From Lithodes maja (Eukaryota; Arthropoda; Malacostraca; Decapoda; Lithodidae): 64,000 nucleotides of DNA. A program made the translations under genes and the position numbers. Below the pieces are notes generated by a model. The model worked only from the letters and a program-made list of their open reading frames with translations, searched no databases and had not been told where the DNA came from. Numbering within the stretch: position 1 is the stretch's first letter; every line of letters begins with the position of its first letter. Of the stretch, positions 33,501 through 44,738 are shown in pieces. The stretch lies in the NCBI GenBank assembly GCA_037953745.1, contig JBAKBP010007682.1:33512-97511 (forward strand), written 5' to 3'.

Positions 33501-34721
33501 AGCTTCGTGATTTTCTACATGGAGGTCGGTCCTGGTTGTGTGTGTGAGGTTGTTTTTTACATACAGACATACTCCTCCCCCATGCCTATTGCGATCATTC
33601 CTAACCATATTGAAACCTTGAATGTTTATTTCACCATCGTTTATACTTGAATCCAGCCAGGTTTCTGTGATTGCAATTATTGAAGCTTTGGCCTTATTAG
33701 CTAACAAGTTTAATTCTGACAATTTATGGTACATTGATCTGGCGTTAATGTGGATAAGATGGAGCCCTTTGTTGGTGAACACTCTGTATTCATCTTTGAT
33801 TTTGAATGAGTCCTGGCAGATTCTGAGTTGTTAATACTAATTGGTTCATTTACATTAATATTCGGTAATGAATGCAAGGCACATACAGTATGTTGCATAG
33901 GAATTCCCGTTCTTCACTGTTGGTCTTCTTAGAGATGCACTTCATGTGAGCTACAGTTTTACACTTAACACAGTTTATGATCCTTTGTTTTCTTGTTATG
34001 AGTGATTCACATATTTCACAAATGATTTTAGGACCCTTAATAGCTATTTCCCTACATTTATCGCATTCCACTTCTTTTCTGCTAGTAACGTAAGTACATC
34101 GATCGTGTACTGTTTCATTACAACTACTACATTGTGACGTTGTACTCCTTTTGTTGAATCCAATATCGCACACTATACATATTCTCCTGTTACTGTTCAT
34201 CGTACGTCTGGCGGTGTGGTGATCAGCTGTGCGCCGTGAGCGGCTGATGGTGTGTGAGCGCTTGAGATGAGGACAGGTTGTGGCTCCCCCTTGCCCCCCT
34301 CCCACCCCTACCTGTATTTGTTGTTTTATATCCTTGTTCTTGGCCGTTGTTGCTGTTACTTCATTGTCGATGTGTTTGCTAGAGCTTCCTGTTTGTTTGG
34401 GTGTTCTGGTTGCATGTTGTGTTACTTGGGTCACCGATATCTGTGGTAGTGATGATACAGTTGAGGGTAATGTTGAGTAGGTAGAATGTTGGCACTGTGC
34501 TGGCGGTTGCCCTGCGGTCTTGGTTGTGAGTTGGAGCGTGACGGGAGACTTGGGTGCCTGCTGGCCCAGTTTGTTATAACGAATTTTACTGCTAGGGACT
34601 GTTGAAACGTCGGTGTCTGCCTTACTTGTTTGGTGGTGAGGTTTCTTCAACGTTGAACTAGGGCCGGGGTTGGTCTCTACATCTCCGCAGCTAATTAGAG
34701 TGTAGCACAATAGGTGTTGTA
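30561..34721 (-). mobile_element. LINE-D, CR1/L2-like retrotransposon, 5'-truncated at ORF1
   Basis: The (ATT)n tail is at 30561-30595 and abuts the arm sequence at GTTAC (30556-30560). The 5' edge, at about 34721, is where homology to the right arm resumes (AAACAATAAACACATACT). Contains ORF1 and ORF2. The same 3' UTR occurs in the scrap at 34870-35483. Only about 4 bases of target are lost and no target duplication is evident. Confidence 0.85.
30882..33782 (-). CDS. LINE-D ORF2, endonuclease and reverse transcriptase
   Basis: A 966-codon intact frame. Endonuclease landmarks are HINARSM, IIAITETWLD, IILGDFNLC, and GISDHFVTY near the domain end. The RT has STGPDKIPAKFL, FKKGNKLEVGNYRPVSIL, MVLLDLQKAFDTVDHD, GVPQGSILGPLLF and YADD (31740-31751), followed by the CR1-type C-terminal region. 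The frame opens with a non-ATG codon at 33782 and the first ATG is at residue 17, so translation probably relies on reinitiation after ORF1 or an altered start. Catalytic residues are intact. Probably young. Confidence 0.85.
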   Translation of the reverse strand: MFTNKGLHLIHINARSMYHKLSELNLLANKAKASIIAITETWLDSSINDGEINIQGFNMVRNDRNRHGGGVCLYVKNNLTHTTRTDLHVENHEALWIDLHLPRTRPITIGVCYRPPDDTQFLTKFERTLSSLDPRNESIILGDFNLCYKQRNDRLVREYRHILTMHNHKQLITTTTRISENTATIIDHINCNREDKISQSGVIQTGISDHFVTYCTRKTTKITLENHKIIKTRSLRNYNKETFLDILWNTDWSPVFGSTNVNDAWVGFRTIITNILDEIAPLKDIRIKARSDPWINNDILHHLEHRDNLLKRLAKHRQDQGLKHEFNRARNKLSRKIKSAKTNYFHNKAEEYQNNPKKLWRHLKTTGYSNKTRDSSNTNIALTINDQICHDKRQISTYFNSFFTSIANTLAQNLLQPLNKYTTTTATFRNFYRDKDIHPNTFGLQNVTPKYTFDELSNLNVHKSTGPDKIPAKFLRDGAIGIAGPLTHIINLSINTNTVPAELKEAIVTPLFKKGNKLEVGNYRPVSILCIVSKILERAVYTQIEHYLKQNYLFYKFQSGFRCMYSTDSCLIHLTDHIRKEMSKGNYTGMVLLDLQKAFDTVDHDILCNKLQAMGIGSVNWFKSYLSGRTQRVKIDDNISDPMPINCGVPQGSILGPLLFLCYVNDMELSVSCKLLLYADDSVLLVSGKDPISIAASLSKELESCSEWLVDNRLSLHLGKTEAILCGTKRKLKDIVGFSVNCNDIPFTTVSQVKYLGLKLDASLSGETILESILSKCRARIKYLYRQVGCLPAVTKKTLCQALVQCHFDYSVSSWYSASSKSAQHKLQVTQNKMVRFMLNLGPRSHVGQEQLQSLGMLNVADRAKQIRLTNAFKIFYDRAPEYLKNDFVKANERSGHNTRNRMFNFKVPRIQGQGKQTFFFTAIKDWNDLPQSVREKRTLYSFRRSLKEHLNRTAARREHQAYVYY

Positions 34722-34734
34722 AAACAATAAACAC
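33850..34734 (-). pseudogene. LINE-D ORF1 with 2A-like peptide and zinc-finger domain
   Basis: About 294 codons. CGDVETNPGP occurs at residues 16-25 (about 34689-34660), a textbook 2A ribosome-skipping motif seen in other CR1-type elements. A low-complexity linker is followed by PHD/zinc-ribbon-like Cys-rich segments (CIVCDIGFNK..CSSCNETVH..CDKC..CEICESL..CVKC). There is no in-frame ATG upstream of the 2A segment before a stop, so the 5' end is truncated. Frame continuity to the ORF1 stop looks disturbed near 33890. Confidence 0.7.
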
Positions 34735-34869
34735 ATACTTTTACTCACATATATAGTCACAAAAACAAATCTTGGTGCTATTTTACTTTACTAGCGCGCA
34801 CTTTACAGGTAGGCCCACCCTCACGACATTAAATAGAGATTTATTTTAGGTTTCCACGCATCCATCAAC
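34722..34869. repeat. arm segment between LINE-D and its scrap
   Basis: Reverse complement of 41599-41715 plus 42260-42291, confirming the inverted duplication continues past LINE-D. Confidence 0.85.
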
Positions 34870-35453
34870 CAGCCTTCAAAATTTTCTATGACAGAGCTCC
34901 AGAGTATCTAAAGAATGATTTTGTTAAAGCAAATGAGAGGAGTGGACATAATATAAGAAACAGGATGTTTAATTTTAAGGTCCCGAGAATCCAAGGACAG
35001 GGTAAGCACATTTTCTTCTTCACTGCCATCAAAAACTGGAACGACCTACCCCAGTCAGTCCGTGAAAAGAGAACACTGTATTCCTTCAGACGTAGCCTGA
35101 AGGAAAACCTGAACCGGACAGCTGCGAGAAGGGAGCACCAAGCTTATGTCTACTACTAAATACGACATAAGAGATAGACAAACCAAACTGAAATGATTAC
35201 TGATTATGGATTACTGATATTTACTATAGGATGTAAGGTATCTTAAAATAACCCCCTAGAAATACTTTCTCTAAAGTATCTATTTCTTTATCCTCCCCAT
35301 TTCCCCAGCTAACCTAATCCCACAAGGACCCCAATGGAAATACGCCTAACGGCCTTATTGGGCTATCCTTAGTTGGAATTATGCAAGGCTGGTACATGTC
35401 ATTTTTGTAACATACTATGTGGTACCAACTCTGTAAATTGCTAACTGAATAAA

Positions 35454-35483
<30 letters not shown>
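34870..35483 (+). mobile_element. LINE-D 3' fragment
   Basis: 5'-truncated copy of the LINE-D end: codes MFNFKVPRIQGQGK and FRRSLKENLNRTAARR, then the 3' UTR and (ATT)n tail. Present only in the left arm: the right arm has the joined site around AGCTTGTTGATGG (41594-41606). Confidence 0.9.
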
Positions 35484-35484
<1 letters not shown>

Positions 35485-35759
35485 AGCTACACCCATTTCT
35501 GGTCTGGTAGGCTACTAGTAATAGAATCTGACCTAAATTACAGGTTCCTTGTCGCTCGCCAGCAGAAAAACTTCACTAAATGGCACAAAAGTCTTAAAAT
35601 TGGCAAGGATATAGGGCTAAACATCTTAGTATCACCAGACTAATCGCAAACTAATGGGGCTAAACAGGAGGGAAAAGAGGGTCCAGAACAAAAAACTAAA
35701 AAATCCACCTAGCCTTGAAATATATACAGGTAGGGTAGATTTAGGCTCACTTAATTTAG

Positions 35760-35893
35760 AGGCTTTTTCTGATTTTGAGACTATTTTGCAACATATTGAG
35801 ACTATTATGCAACAGTTTGAGATGTTTACAATATTTTGAAACTGGTAACATTTTGACACTATTTTCAATATTTTGACACTAGCGACATTTTGA
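35760..35893. repeat. short copy of the TTTTGCAACATTTTGAGAC array, left arm
   Basis: About 130 bases of degenerate 19-21 base units (TTTTGAGACTATTTTGCAAC), the reverse complement of the 475-base array at 40921-41395. Confidence 0.75.
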
Positions 35894-35899
35894 GATCAT

Positions 35900-38140
35900 T
35901 TGGCGTCTGGTCAGAGAAAGAGCCCTCTGAGTTCCGGCGTCCCTAACCGACTCAGTCGTCTGAGCCAAAGAGGCTCCAAGTTGGTGGCTGAGAAGCTGTT
36001 GAGACACCAGCCTCCAGGCTTTCTGTCTCATTTTATTATCTTTGTCGATTTGAGCCTGTGTGGGGGGACAAAATGGTTCAGGTAACTGGCACAAAGATAA
36101 TTTCGGGGCCCCAATAAATTAAAAAATATGTTGGGGAATCCCGTCCGCCTTGCCTACTGGCACAGAAAACCAATGATTGTCTTCGGACGGAAGTTGATGA
36201 CTACTTTTGTTGGCAATGGTGCTGGCAAACAGCTGGGCCTCATGTCCCCAAGCAACCCACTGCCCATACTCCCCTCCCTTAACATGAACTAATGAAGTCC
36301 CATGAGAGTCCCTGAAAGGAATGGAATTTAGTTCTGGGGTCAAACCCTGCAACACTTTTAAATCATTCCATCCCATCAGTTTTAGTCCAGTCCGAAAACA
36401 GTTTTCCGGCAGAAGTAGGAGGCAAGGCAGGGGATTGTGAGTACACAAAAAATTCAGGATTAAAAAATGTTGGGATGGCCTTAATAACAACATCAAGTAC
36501 CTCTCCCGACTGGTTCTTGGCCCTTAATTTCTTCTTTTCACTTGCCTCTATAACCCAGTGACTCGGGACAGGTGACTCACCTGTAACCGTGGGTTGTGCG
36601 AGCTCGGGGCGCAGAGGGTGATGTACTGACCAAGAAGTATCCGGTCCATACAAGAGTGGCATAGGCCCTTTTTTACTGGGGATGGACTTGTCTAGTAAGG
36701 GGGGGGGGGGGTAACAATTACAAAAACAATTTCACGTTAGATTGCAAGAGAGCAGAGGTACCTGGAGTCGGAACCACGGGGTTGACAGTGAAGGTAAGGG
36801 GAGGAGAAGTTACGGTAACTTGAGGATGCACTAACACTTGCCCAAGAGGTCGCACCGCCGGGGTTACTGGTGTTGGGGTAACAGCCTGTCGCTCACTCTT
36901 AATCTGCCTCATAAAATCAAACAGCTCTTGCAACTGATCCTTTACTACAAAAAATCCACTATCCTGATCATACTGGGACGCGGACTGTGACATCTCTGAG
37001 CCCTGCATTCCAGATAGTTGAGAGACTGGTCGTTGGCTAGGCGCCAGTTCCTCAGTATATACCCCTTGTTGGTATATGTGTGACCCCGTTGACCGGGCTG
37101 AGGGGGCTGGTACAGTCTCCGACCGAGACTCATCAACCCGGGCAGCGGTTTCATATAATCTGTTTGTGATTGGTCGGAACCGCCGGGCCCAGACAGATCA
37201 ATAAAATTTAAATCTGGGATCTCAAACATGGTGGATTCCTGAACAGGTGAACGCCGGTCTGGGGAGCTCTCATGTCTCCGCCGGTGAGAAACTACACTGC
37301 CACTTCTTTCCCTCCCTAACACAGGTAAAACAATAGGTTCCGGTGCAGGATTAAGGGGAATAGTAAATTGGGGGGAATAGCCTGAGACAGAACTAGATGT
37401 GTCTCTTGATGCCTCGCTCTTAGAGGAAGATTTCTTTCCCAATTTTGACGGATCCTTAACCGTCTTCTTTCTTGATGAGGAGAACTTCCTATGCCGGCTC
37501 GACTTTGGTTTGTCCCCGGCAGATAATGCGGAGTCAAAGTTCGAGCGGGACCTCTTAGCCTCCTGGTCATCTGACAGGGGCTTGGTTTGTGGCAAAGGTA
37601 ATCTTGACCTATCCCGCCGGCTGGCTGAAGCCAGTTCCTCCGGCGGATCTTTGGTCCGAGGTCTCTTTCGGTGGCGGGAGGAAGTGTCATCCGAAGAAGA
37701 TCCCGGAGGGGGTGACGTAACAACTGAACTCTTTAATGAATCCTCAAGAATTTGGATTCATCCAATTGAAGGGATTTATGAGCAGCTGTCTTACAGTACG
37801 TTACAAATTCAGATTTAATGTGTAGTAGGATAGTCTTGCATTGACTATCTTCATGAAGTTCATGGTTAATCAAAGCACTGCGGAGGGCTGAACATTTGGG
37901 ACAAGATTTTTATAACCAACGACCTCTCGAACGGTCTAGGCAAGGGACACACTTTACACAGAGTAAGTGACCAATAATTGCTAATCTTTGACAGCCCAGA
38001 GCCGAACAGAAAGAGTAAATACTCTTATCCATGATTACACTCCCCACTGCCACAGAGATATTAACCTTCCTAGGTGTCTCACTTTCGAACCTGTGTGAGA
38101 GAAAATTCCAAGAATCAATGGTCATAAGGACATGCTAGGC
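35900..38140 (-). pseudogene. gag-like remnants of an unassigned retroelement
   Basis: Several adjoining minus-strand frames. From 38125: two short Cys-rich segments (CSALGCQRL..CVKCVPC and CPKCSAL). Then a Ser/Arg/Lys-rich basic region (37595-37300) and a DFMRQIKSERQAV segment (37008-36720). Last is a segment ending VFCASRQGGRDSP (about 36130). A Cys-rich head followed by a basic, disordered middle is usual for gag of DIRS-like or other retroelements; no RT is nearby to decide. Frameshifts at about 37740 and 36980 and a G-run at 36701-36711 break the frame. Confidence 0.4.
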
Positions 38141-40429
38141 TGGAAAATTTAATATAAATATATCTCCACGTAAAAAAGAATAAAGTTTTGAATAACACTT
38201 AAACAATCCCCTTACGTTAAACATTCCTCAGAAATGTAATTGAGTATTGTGTAGCCGACCATGTGCTACTAAAATTTGTTAACTTCTTACCCAAGTGAAT
38301 AACACTGACCTAACTCGTCTTGTGATGCATGAATCAACCCCGGCGACCAACGCTAAAACGGAATTTTGATTCTAAGTCCGGCGGACAAATCGCCAATGAT
38401 AAAGCAAAACAGTTTAACTGGAAGCTACAAGATCGAGATGGGTGAGTTCGTTTCCCGGCTCAGCCGTAATTCGCGCGGCGATCGTGGCTTCCCACTTTTT
38501 TAATATCAGCCGGCGTAACGTTCATCTGTCCCAAGCAAAAGAACATTTGTTTTGTGTCGTTTGTTGGCGGCGGAAAACGCGATAACGAGGGAAGGCTTAT
38601 CCATTACCCTTCGAAACCCGATTTGTTTTAGTAACATGCCGGTACATCCGGAATCATACTATATGCCTTACACAACACAAACCAAATTCATTGCAAACCC
38701 GTACCAGTCGAGGAATACTGAATTTTAATATAACTCAGAGTGTTTCCCAGCAGGGAAACCACGTGGAACACCCTGAGACACGTTGTTATGTAATTTTAAG
38801 TCTTACTTGAAACATAAAAAAAAAAAAAATCCCGCCGGAAGGGCCAACCCTTCAGTATATATAGGGATGAACAACGTGTACATACATGGCATGGTTATAC
38901 ATCATAAACAATCAATAATCAATGATAACACTCCCTAACCATATATACTGTATATGCAACCTAATGAGGCCAACTAGATGGGAGCACTTGGCGATGAGTT
39001 CCGTCAATAGCACAAACCTGCGATCCAGCGTCGACCCCGCCACCTGTAGAACACATGATGATAAAGTTGCAGAGCAGTATGGCTCCGTGTCGAACCCCTC
39101 AGCTAAGTGAGAAAATCCAACGGCACTAGCCCACGAGCATACTTGTTGCACACCCTGAAGGGACCGAGTAACAGGCTCTAGTTCACCCTAAAAGAAGCCT
39201 CATGACTAAACAGTGAACTAATAGTGGGCTAGGTTAATAAATCAAAACACGAGGGGCGACTTGCCTTATCACAACAAGAACACCACCTAACACAAATGCT
39301 TAGACCCAGAAAAACAATCTCCAGGGCCCGTATTTAACATTTCAGCCTACATCTAGTCGATAATCTAACCTGACTTCAGCACTATCATGGACAAATGAGT
39401 AAAGAATCACTAGTGTTAAGGAAAGGTGACGAACGAGATTTAGGCAGGAGTGCCGGGGACACACGTCCACACTACGCGGGCCCGAGGAGAATAAGAATGA
39501 ACAGACGCTATGAGCAAGATGGCGTGCCGTACCCAAAAGAGCAGACGCACGGGAAGCGCAATGCTAGGTCAAGTTTAATTTTTATTTTTATTTTATTTAT
39601 TTTACTAGTTTTTCTAGTAGTGGTACCCACATCATAAGGACGAGTCCGTGAGTGGTTTTAAGAGTGTTTCGCTCACGATGTGTGGCAATCGTATTTTGAG
39701 TTCTCCCCGGGCGGGAAGTTTGAACAGCAAGCTAGAGTTCAAAGATTGGCCATTACCTACGTAAGGCGCATCGTCAATGATGAAGGGGCCACTAACCCGG
39801 GAGCTGCGGGAAGACTCTTAAGAGTTCCCCCGGCGGACTGCGGGAAGACTCTCCTGAGTAAGTAAAATAAAAAATCAACTTTTGACATCGAAAACAAAAT
39901 ATTTGTTTTATTTTTATTTTTTTATTTTTTTATTTTTGTTTGGCCCCTGGGCCATGCAAAATCTCAGTCCTCTACCTCCCCTCCTTCCCCACTTTCCTCC
40001 TATCCCTCAGTTATCACCTATTTTCCCTATTATTCCCTTATTCTGAGGTATATTTTCGTGCTAACATTAGCGAGTTGCAAGCAGGGTGTTGTCATCACTG
40101 TTAGCAAGCGAGTGCAAGAGAGAGAGAGAGAGTATCGATCGACTGTGTCGCAGTGGCCTTGGGGAAAATTGGCGGGAAGGTAGCTTGCCTCACCCATACA
40201 TTATACAACTCGCGGGCTATATCTCCGATTTTGACCATCCAAACGCTGTTTTCACTCGTTTTATTGTTGTTTCAGGTTAATACCTTTATAATCAACCCAT
40301 AATAGGCGCATATGGATAATTATTAATGCTATTAATGGTACAATGCATATTTTAGTGACGGAAACACCTCAAATACGTCAGCACAGGGGGACGTTTTCAA
40401 TTACCCCCGTGCGCACTTCAGAGGTTAAT
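38141..40429. other. core of the inverted duplication, unassigned
   Basis: Between the gag-like remnant and the MITE-A pair. GC-richer islands (38340-38640) alternate with A/T-rich runs (39570-39620, 39900-39945). A (GA)n tract lies at 40119-40131. No domain or structural RNA recognised. Confidence 0.3.
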
Positions 40430-40488
40430 AAATAATAATGGGGCTAAGCATGAGGGAGAAGGGTGTCTAGAAATAAACATCCCCTTAA
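40430..40488. mobile_element. MITE-A terminal fragment
   Basis: AATGGGGCTAAGCATGAGGG to CCCCTTAA. It shares its TTAA (40485-40488) with the next MITE-A. Confidence 0.7.
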
Positions 40489-40852
40489 GGGGAATGGTAT
40501 ATTTTTTTGGTCGATTATTTCATATATTTATTATTTTTTTAGTTTCCTCCCTAGATTTCTATCAAACTTAAAAAAACATCCAATAGATCCCCCTTCTGCA
40601 TTAATTTGTACATTTTTCGGCTGAAAACGTCTCGGCCGAAGGCCGGTTCTTCTAAAATATAGGCTCACTATCATTCGCCAGGAAAAAAATATCGACACCT
40701 AAATAGCACGAAAGGTCTTAATATTGACAAATAAATGGGGCGACAGGGCTTAAAATCGACAAACTAATGGGACAAGCATCTTAGAATCTGAAAACAAATG
40801 GGGCTAAACATGAGGAAGAAGGGGGTATAAAAACCGACCCATCTCCCCTTAA
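40485..40852 (+). mobile_element. MITE-A copy
   Basis: From TTAAGGGGAATGG to CATCTCCCCTTAA with the GGCCGAAGGCC hairpin, GCTCACTATCATTCGCC and ATGGGGCTAAACATGAGG landmarks. Confidence 0.85.
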
Positions 40853-40920
40853 GCTATTAAAAGATTTCTGTCACCCATACCAATCTAACTTCCATTCCAT
40901 TGATGATATACTAGTGCACG

Positions 40921-41395
40921 AATAGTCTCAAAATGTTGCAAAAGTCTCAGAATGTTGCAAAACATTATACAAAGTTGCAAATAGTATCAAAATGTTGTGC
41001 AAAAATAGTGTCAACTTTTTAAGATATAGTCTTGAAAAGTTGCAAATGGACTCAAAAAGTTTCAAAATAATCTCAAAATGTTGCTCTATAGTCTTAAAAC
41101 GTTGCAAATGGTCTCTAAATGTCGCTAAATAGTGGCAAAATGTTGCAAAATAGTCTTATAAGTTACAAATGGTCTCAAAATGTTGCAACATAGTGTCAAC
41201 ATGTTGCAAATTGTTTCAACATGTTTCAAAATATAAAATTGTGTCAAAATGTTGCAAAATAGTGTCAAACTGTTATAAAATAGTGTCAAAATGTTGCTAA
41301 ATTGTGTATAAATGTTGCAAAAGTGTCAAAATGTTGCAAAATGGTGTCAATATATGTTGCTAACTAATGTCAAAATGTTGCTGCATAATCTTAAA
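40921..41395. repeat. degenerate minisatellite TAGTGTCAAAATGTTGCAA
   Basis: About 22-25 diverged units of 19-21 bases. The mirror copy in the left arm is only about 130 bases, so the array expanded here or contracted there. Confidence 0.85.
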
Positions 41396-41715
41396 AAGCT
41401 AGCCCCATTAGTTTTGCGATTGTAAGACGTTTGCCCAATTAGTCTGGCGATACTAAGATGTTTAGCCCTATTTCCTTGCCAATCTTAAGACCTTCATGCC
41501 ATTTAGTGAAGTTTTTCTTCTGGCGAGTGACAAGGAGCCTGTAATTTAGGTCAGATTCTATTACTAGTAGCCTACCAGATCAGCAATGGGTGTAGCTTGT
41601 TGATGGATGCGTGGAAACCTAAAATAAATCTCTAATTAAGTCGTGAGGGTAGGCCTACCTGTAAAGTGCACGCTAGTAAAGTAAAATAGCACCAAGATTT
41701 GTTTTTGTGACTATA

Positions 41716-42213
41716 TTTTTTTTTTTTTTTTTTTTTTTTCTATATTCCAACTACTCCCTCTCGGGCATAGGCTGAGAGCCTGTACATTCGACCGCTCAAC
41801 ACGGTGAAGCCCGTGAGGTCTTGTTCCAGTCTGGGGAGTGAGACATGTGAAGCATCCATCATGGCTCGAAGCAGCTCCATCTCTGAAGCTGCTGGTTGCT
41901 TCGCTCAAGTGCTTCACCGTCTCACCCTCCAGACTCAGACCCTCACTCTCAGAACGCCACCTATTGAGCAGTGAACTCACTAGGCATTGTCCCCCTGTAA
42001 CATATTTTGAATATGGGAATATTCATACAGTGTTATTTAATCAGGGAACAATGAGGGTATTTTTTTGGCATTTCGGTGGGCTTTGTGGTAATGCATTGAT
42101 ACTAGGTACAGCACAAATTCAATCCCAATAATATCTTCCCATTGACATATCGGGATTTGAACCCGGGTCCATTGGATTACCAATCCAGTGGCATGACCAC
42201 TCCACCACACCTC
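41716..42213 (-). mobile_element. SINE-2, full-length, tRNA-derived
   Basis: Minus strand: head GGTGTGGTGGAGTGGTCATG (box A) and CCCGGGTTCAAATCCCG (box B), about 430 bases of body with GGCATAGGCTGAGAGCC-like landmarks in inverse, then poly(A) (poly(T) on plus at 41716-41740). The left arm lacks it. Other copies are at 48020-48487 and 44453-44738. Confidence 0.9.
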
Positions 42214-42310
42214 CCCTTATATGTAAGTACACTTAATACACTGTAAGTATACTTATATATGTAAGTACAAGTATGTGTTTATTGTTTATGTGTAACCATA
42301 AGACCAATCA

Positions 42311-44350
42311 GTGGGAAATAAAACCTTTGAAATTCGAGACTTAATTAATGAGGCAAAATATGATGTACTAGCGGTAACTGAAACATGGCTGAGTGAATAC
42401 GATACTGCTAAAATACTTGAAATGACTCCTTTAACGCATACCTTCTTGCACAATCCACGAAGAGGGAAGGGAGGTGGTGGTGTGGGAATTTTTCTTACAA
42501 ACACGTTTAAGAAGACGAAAATATGTAAATCTGCAAGGTTCGGTAGTTTTGAACATATACAGGTGGGCTGTGAGATTGGAGGCTGGAAATGTACTTTTAT
42601 TGTCGTTTATAGACCTCCAAATTTAAGTGCCAGTACATTTATTGATGATTTTAGATTATATTTGGAAACAATTGATATGGTTAGTACGAATACATTCGTC
42701 TTTGGTGACTTTAATCTGTGGGTGGATGTTCCAAATGATTACTATGCTACTATCTTTATAGAATTGATGGAGTCTTTCCACTTGATAAATAAAGTGCATA
42801 CTGCAACTTCAAGAGGTGGTCATGCATTAGACTTGGTTTTTACGAATAGAGAAAGCGATATGATAAATGAGCTGTATGTTGAAGATGAGTGTTGTATTTC
42901 GCCGGTCCATAAACTAGTTACTTTTAACATGCCGTTTGTAAGTAAACCTAGACAATCTAAGACAATAAAGTGTAGGTCAAAAAGAAAATTTGAGCCACAA
43001 CTACTAATATCGACTGTTGCGAATGAAATACTAATTAAGAAAAGAGAACACTGTGCTCACGGTGAATTAACAGATGACTGTACGTCATGTTTCACTAATC
43101 TGTATAACAGCATTGCTAGAGAAAAATACGAAGATATGTGCCCCATTATTGAAAAGAAAATAGTAATAGTTGATAGTGCGCCGTGGTTTAATGCTGATAT
43201 TCAAAGAGCAAAAAAGGCCAAGAAGAAATATGAGAGGCTATGGAGACGTCTACGAACCGAAGAGGCAAGAGATAACTATAAAAGAGCTCGGAATATAGAA
43301 AACAGGCTCATTGTGCTTAGAAAACGTGAATACTATATGAATAAAGCAAAAGAAGCTGGATCTGATATGAATAAGCTGTATGTGGTACTTGACAACTTGA
43401 CGGGAAACAAGAAGAAAAATAAGTTACCAGAAGGGATTCCGGATATGACATTGGCGAATGATTTTTCTGACTTTTTTTGTGATAAAATTAATGCCATTGT
43501 TGGAAATTTTGGAGTAGTCGAGACTCAAGACGTTGCTGCAGCTGAGCCTACTGTGACTAAGTTAACAGAATTTACTATGACGGATCTGAATACAGTTAAA
43601 TCCATAGTTACGAAAGCAAAACTTACCCATTGTAGTAATGATCCTATACCGATACGTGAAATAGTGCACAGTAACAATTTTAACAGTTTTCTGGACATAT
43701 ATGTTGACATAATAAACTGTAGCATTGCAAATAATGTATTTCCATCGTCTGAAAAGAATGCGATTGTGAAGCCTATTATTAAAGGGAGCCTTGATTCTCA
43801 ATGCTTGAGCTCTTTTAGGCGTGTTTCCAATTTAACATTTCTATCAAAAATTATTGAAAATGTAATTCTGGGTCAGTTATGGGATCACTTGAGTTTAGTG
43901 AAGGCTCTCCCAGACAACCAGTCCGCATATAGAAGACTTTACTCTACGGAAACCACGATGTGCTCTGTGATTAATGATTTACTCGTGCAAATGGACAACG
44001 CGAAGTGTGGAATCTTAATTTTGTTGGACTTGAGTGCCGCGTTCGATACAGTGGTGCATAGCTTACTAATAGAAGACTGTAAAGCTATTGGTATTGATGG
44101 TAATGTGCTGGAATACCTTCAAAGTTACCTTACTAACAGAACTTATTGTGTGCAAATAAGTAATAAATTCTCAGAGATGAGGCATCTAGAGAGGGGCGTC
44201 CCTCAAGGGAGTGTTCTTGGACCAATTCTATTCTGTATATATACAATTGCACTATCTAGCATATTAATGAAACATGGAGTGAAATTCAAACTGTTTGCGG
44301 ATGACACCCAATTCTATCTGGCACTAAGTGACGTGGTGAATGTTGAGTAG
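42311..44350 (+). pseudogene. LINE-E ORF2, endonuclease and RT
   Basis: Endonuclease starts at the catalytic-Glu region (VLAVTETWLSEYD), then TFVFGDFNLWVD. Clear RT blocks are GILILLDLSAAFDTVVH, GVPQGSVLGPILF and LFADDTQFY (FADD 44294-44305). The frame ends at an internal stop 44348-44350. Upstream endonuclease residues are missing by 5' truncation. The first codon of the open frame is not an ATG. Confidence 0.85.
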
Positions 44351-44452
44351 AAGATTAGTGGTTTACTAAAAGACATTGGGAAGTGGATGGAGTCAAAGCA
44401 ACTGAAATTAAATGAAAATAAAACTGAATGCCTATTAGTAATAGCCTATATG

Positions 44453-44738
44453 TAAGTGTGAGAGTCCGAGTGTAGAGGGTGAGACAGTGAAGCACGGGAA
44501 CGAGATGGCTTCAGAGATGGGGTCGTTTCGGGCCATGAGTGAGCACCGTGCCTCATGTGAAGGCAAGATGGCAGGTGCTCGTTGTACTCTACGTGCTTCA
44601 CATGTCTCACTCCCTAGACTGGAACAAGACCTCACGGGCTTCACTGTTCATTGTAAAGCGGTGAATGTTAAGGCTCTCAGCCTATGCCCGAGAGGAAGTA
44701 AGTTGGAATATAGAAAAAAAAAAAAAAACAAAAAAAAA
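44453..44738 (+). mobile_element. SINE-2, 5'-truncated, inside LINE-E
   Basis: Lacks the tRNA head and starts at the GAGAGTCCGAGTG region; ends in an A-rich tail. Splits the LINE-E ORF after ECLLV. LINE-E coding resumes at 44739. Confidence 0.85.

Larger units (their letters stand above)
27735..35893 (-). repeat. left arm of large inverted duplication (with later insertions)
   Basis: Segments 27735-30560, 34722-34869 and 35484-35893 pair in reverse complement with 45561-48892, 41599-42291 and 40921-41598. Identity is very high around the kinase (two amino-acid differences in 252 residues). Insertions unique to this arm: LINE-D (30561-34721) and a LINE-D scrap (34870-35483). The outer break is in the MITE-B hairpin. 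Confidence 0.9.

Noticed and set aside
39634..39690. GACGAGTCCGTGAG resembling part of a synthetic-type hammerhead
   Set aside because: No CTGANGA box on either side and no GAAA placed correctly; only 11 bases match.
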